Source: an uncultured Lactobacillus sp. (GTDB lineage Bacteria; Bacillota; Bacilli; Lactobacillales; Lactobacillaceae). Taken from it: a stretch of DNA of 64,000 nucleotides. Within the stretch, counting starts at the first letter, position 1; each line of letters opens with the position of its first letter. The notes beneath the pieces are model-generated. The model was not told the origin of the DNA, did no database searches, and worked only from the letters and a program-made list of their open reading frames with translations. The stretch covers positions 40,615 through 104,614 of the forward strand of contig NZ_CAJURR010000004.1 in NCBI RefSeq assembly GCF_910589175.1, given 5' to 3'. Position numbers and translations under genes: made by a program. Positions 62,390 to 64,000 of the stretch are shown piece by piece.

Positions 62390-62506
62390 CCTTTAATATA
62401 GTCCCGTGAGGCTATCAAGGAAATCTGCGTGTAAACTATTTTTTGACATAGTTTTAAACAGAAACGACTATCTTAAAGGAATCCTCTTTAGATAGTCGTT
62501 TTTTCT
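62390..62506 (+). promoter_or_regulatory. PyrR-binding attenuator
   Basis: The anti-antiterminator loop AGTCCCGTGAGGCT (62400-62413) matches the PyrR consensus and is closed by ATAG/CTAT and CCTT/AAGG. A terminator follows (AAACGACTATCT with AGATAGTCGTTT, 62462-62501, plus T-run). ATAGTC (62398-62403) can instead pair with GACTAT (62467-62472), giving the antiterminator. PyrR with UMP would favour termination. Confidence 0.93.
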
Positions 62507-62542
62507 TTAGGTCATCAAGATTTTCATTTCAAGGAGGAAATT

Positions 62543-63877
62543 ATGAAAAAGATGCCTAAAGACACATTTCATAATGATGATGCGATCTTAGACGTTTATG
62601 AGAAGCCAGAATTAGGACAAGGAATTCTACTTTCCATGCAACACTTGTTTGCCATGTTTGGATCAACGGTTCTAGTTCCAATCTTAGTCGGAATTAATCC
62701 TAGTATTGCTCTTCTTTCATCTGGTGTTGGTACTTTAGTCCATATGCTACTAACCCGCTTCAAGATTCCAGCATACTTAGGATCAAGTTTTGCTTTCGTT
62801 GCAACTATGCAAGCTTTAATGAAGCAAGACGGTTATCCTGCAATTGCTCAAGGTGCAATTGCAGCTGGGTTAGTATATGTTATCGTTGCCTTAGTTATCG
62901 CAAAGGTTGGGTCTGATTGGGTAAACAAAGTCTTACCACCAATTGTTGTAGGACCAATCATTATCGTAATTGGACTATCTCTTGCAACTACTGCTGCCAA
63001 CGATGCCATGATGAAAGGTACCAAGTACAACTTAACTTACTTTGGTGTTGCCATCTTTACCTTGGTCATGACCTTAATTTTCCAAATGTGCTTTAAAGGC
63101 TTTACTAGTTTGGTTTCAATTATGCTTGGAATCGTTTGTGGCTACGCTCTATCTTGTGTTTTAGGAATAGTTGATTTTTCAGGAGTAGCAAAAGCTGCTT
63201 GGTTCTCAATGCCCGCTTTAGATGTACCTGGAATTAGCTACCACTTCAAATGGTATCCAGCAGCCATCTTAACCATGGCTCCAATCGCCTTTGTTACAAT
63301 GACTGAACACATGGGACATATTATGGTTCTTAACTCTCTAACTAAGAGAAACTTCTTTAAGAATCCAGGTTTACACCGTACTATGATGGGTGACGGTCTT
63401 TCAACAATTATTGCCGGTTTTATCGGTGGTCCTCCGACTACTTCTTACGGTGAAAATATCGGTGTTTTAGCTATGACCAAAGTTCATTCAGTTTGGGTAT
63501 TAGCAGGAGCTGCAGTATTTGCAATTGTCTTTAGTTTTGTTGGTAAAGTTGCTGCAGTCATCGAATCAATTCCAATGCCAGTTATCGGTGGTATTTCATT
63601 CTTACTATTTGGAACGATTGCATCTAATGGTCTAAAGATTTTAGTTGATGATAAAATCGACTTTGGCGAAAAACGTAATATGTTAATCGCTTCTGTTATC
63701 TTAGTTATTGGTATCGGTGGAGCTTACTTACAACTCGGTAATTTCCAATTAACTTCAGTTGCTTTATGTACAATCTTTGGTATGTTGATGAACTGGATCT
63801 TACCTAAGCAAGCGGCTAGCGAAAAAGCACTTGAAGCTGAAAAGAAAGAAAAATCTGAACAAAAATATTTTAATTAA
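62543..63877 (+). CDS. pyrP: Uracil permease (NCS2 family)
   Basis: A 444-residue uracil:proton symporter of the NCS2 family with about fourteen spans. It has LSMQHLFAMFGSTVLVPILVG near the N-terminus, TEHMGH (substrate Glu) in the middle and GGPPTTSYGENIGV, the nucleobase-binding motif that follows. AAGGAGG precedes the ATG. The PyrR attenuator upstream identifies the substrate as a pyrimidine, so uracil rather than xanthine. A charged C-terminal tail (EKALEAEKKEKSEQK) ends the protein. Confidence 0.93.
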   Translation: MKKMPKDTFHNDDAILDVYEKPELGQGILLSMQHLFAMFGSTVLVPILVGINPSIALLSSGVGTLVHMLLTRFKIPAYLGSSFAFVATMQALMKQDGYPAIAQGAIAAGLVYVIVALVIAKVGSDWVNKVLPPIVVGPIIIVIGLSLATTAANDAMMKGTKYNLTYFGVAIFTLVMTLIFQMCFKGFTSLVSIMLGIVCGYALSCVLGIVDFSGVAKAAWFSMPALDVPGISYHFKWYPAAILTMAPIAFVTMTEHMGHIMVLNSLTKRNFFKNPGLHRTMMGDGLSTIIAGFIGGPPTTSYGENIGVLAMTKVHSVWVLAGAAVFAIVFSFVGKVAAVIESIPMPVIGGISFLLFGTIASNGLKILVDDKIDFGEKRNMLIASVILVIGIGGAYLQLGNFQLTSVALCTIFGMLMNWILPKQAASEKALEAEKKEKSEQKYFN

Positions 63878-63889
63878 TTGAATATTTCA

Positions 63890-63927
63890 AAAAAACTAGA
63901 GCTACTTACCTGCAGCTCTAGTTTTTT
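63890..63927 (+). terminator. Terminator after the uracil permease gene
   Basis: AAAACTAGAGCT and AGCTCTAGTTTT form a 12-bp stem with a T-run. Confidence 0.9.
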
Positions 63928-63944
63928 AATTCACTAAAAATATT

Positions 63945-64000
63945 GGGCTCTTTTGCAAATCCTGTTGATGGATAATTTTAAGAAGGAATTAAGCAGCTAA
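63945..64000. mobile_element. Possible left end of an ISL3-family insertion sequence (partial)
   Basis: GGGCTCTTTTGCAAATCCTG (63945-63964) followed by TTGATGG resembles the terminal repeat of ISL3-type elements, which often begin GGCTCTTT, and it sits after an AT-rich stretch, their preferred target. No transposase is in view before the window ends. The match is from memory. Confidence 0.4.

Noticed and set aside
1..64000. CRISPR arrays, tRNA or rRNA genes, prophage and toxin-antitoxin loci
   Set aside because: I looked for regular direct repeats, cloverleaf-like stems, rRNA blocks and phage genes, and saw none. A dedicated scan would be more sensitive.

Overview
The window is a compact, AT-rich, gene-dense Firmicutes chromosome segment. 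Ribosome binding sites are strong (AAGGAGG-type), genes overlap within operons, and intrinsic terminators, a T-box, a PyrR attenuator and a BglG-type antiterminator are present. The gene content (trehalose, lactose, mannose-family and galactitol-family PTS loci, C69 dipeptidases, C1B peptidases, amino acid decarboxylation genes) points to a host-associated lactobacillus of the acidophilus group, most likely near L. gasseri, L. johnsonii or L. taiwanensis. That placement is inference. I see no rRNA, tRNA, CRISPR array or prophage. The only sign of a mobile element is a possible ISL3-family end at the right edge.

Layout. 0.2-7 kb: uridine kinase, a DUF4097 protein with a small membrane partner, then the trehalose locus (PTS transporter diverging from treR-treC, with matching TreR operators in both promoters). 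7-11.4 kb: an amino acid ABC importer behind a T-box that reads as aspartate-specific, plus a second, near-duplicate binding protein upstream. 11.4-15.4 kb: a MarR-controlled heterodimeric ABC exporter. 15.5-21 kb: a surface alpha/beta hydrolase, an MFS transporter, a C69 dipeptidase and a POT peptide transporter. 21-28.6 kb: a mannose-family PTS with a GH13 alpha-glucosidase and LacI regulator, then a GH42 beta-galactosidase. 28.7-30 kb: a decarboxylase resembling the fungal tryptophan decarboxylase PsiD. 30-37 kb: a FetAB-like exporter, an M42 aminopeptidase, a lipoprotein, a MarR/MFS operon and an APC transporter.

37.4-50.2 kb is the most distinctive region. A tyrosine-decarboxylase-like gene and its antiporter are followed by two consecutive modules, each made of a glutamate:GABA-type antiporter, a divergent C1B papain-like peptidase and an Ntn hydrolase (C69 in the first module, C45 in the second). 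The decarboxylase promoter appears to carry a T15 tract between its -35 and -10 boxes, which could make expression phase-variable.

50.3-62.1 kb: PAP2 phosphatase, glutaminase, the lactose PTS operon lacT-lacF-lacE-lacG with a RAT/terminator switch and a cre site, then a galactitol-type PTS operon and a deoR-lacA-lacB-DUF4867 operon that share operator half-sites. Both of the last two operons contain a one-base frameshift (the IIC gene and the DUF4867 gene). 62.2-64 kb: a uracil permease under a PyrR attenuator.

Together the genes describe a gut or mucosal fermenter that imports host and dietary disaccharides by PTS and peptides or amino acids by POT, ABC and APC carriers. It probably gains pH or energy benefit from amino acid decarboxylation, antiport and glutaminase.
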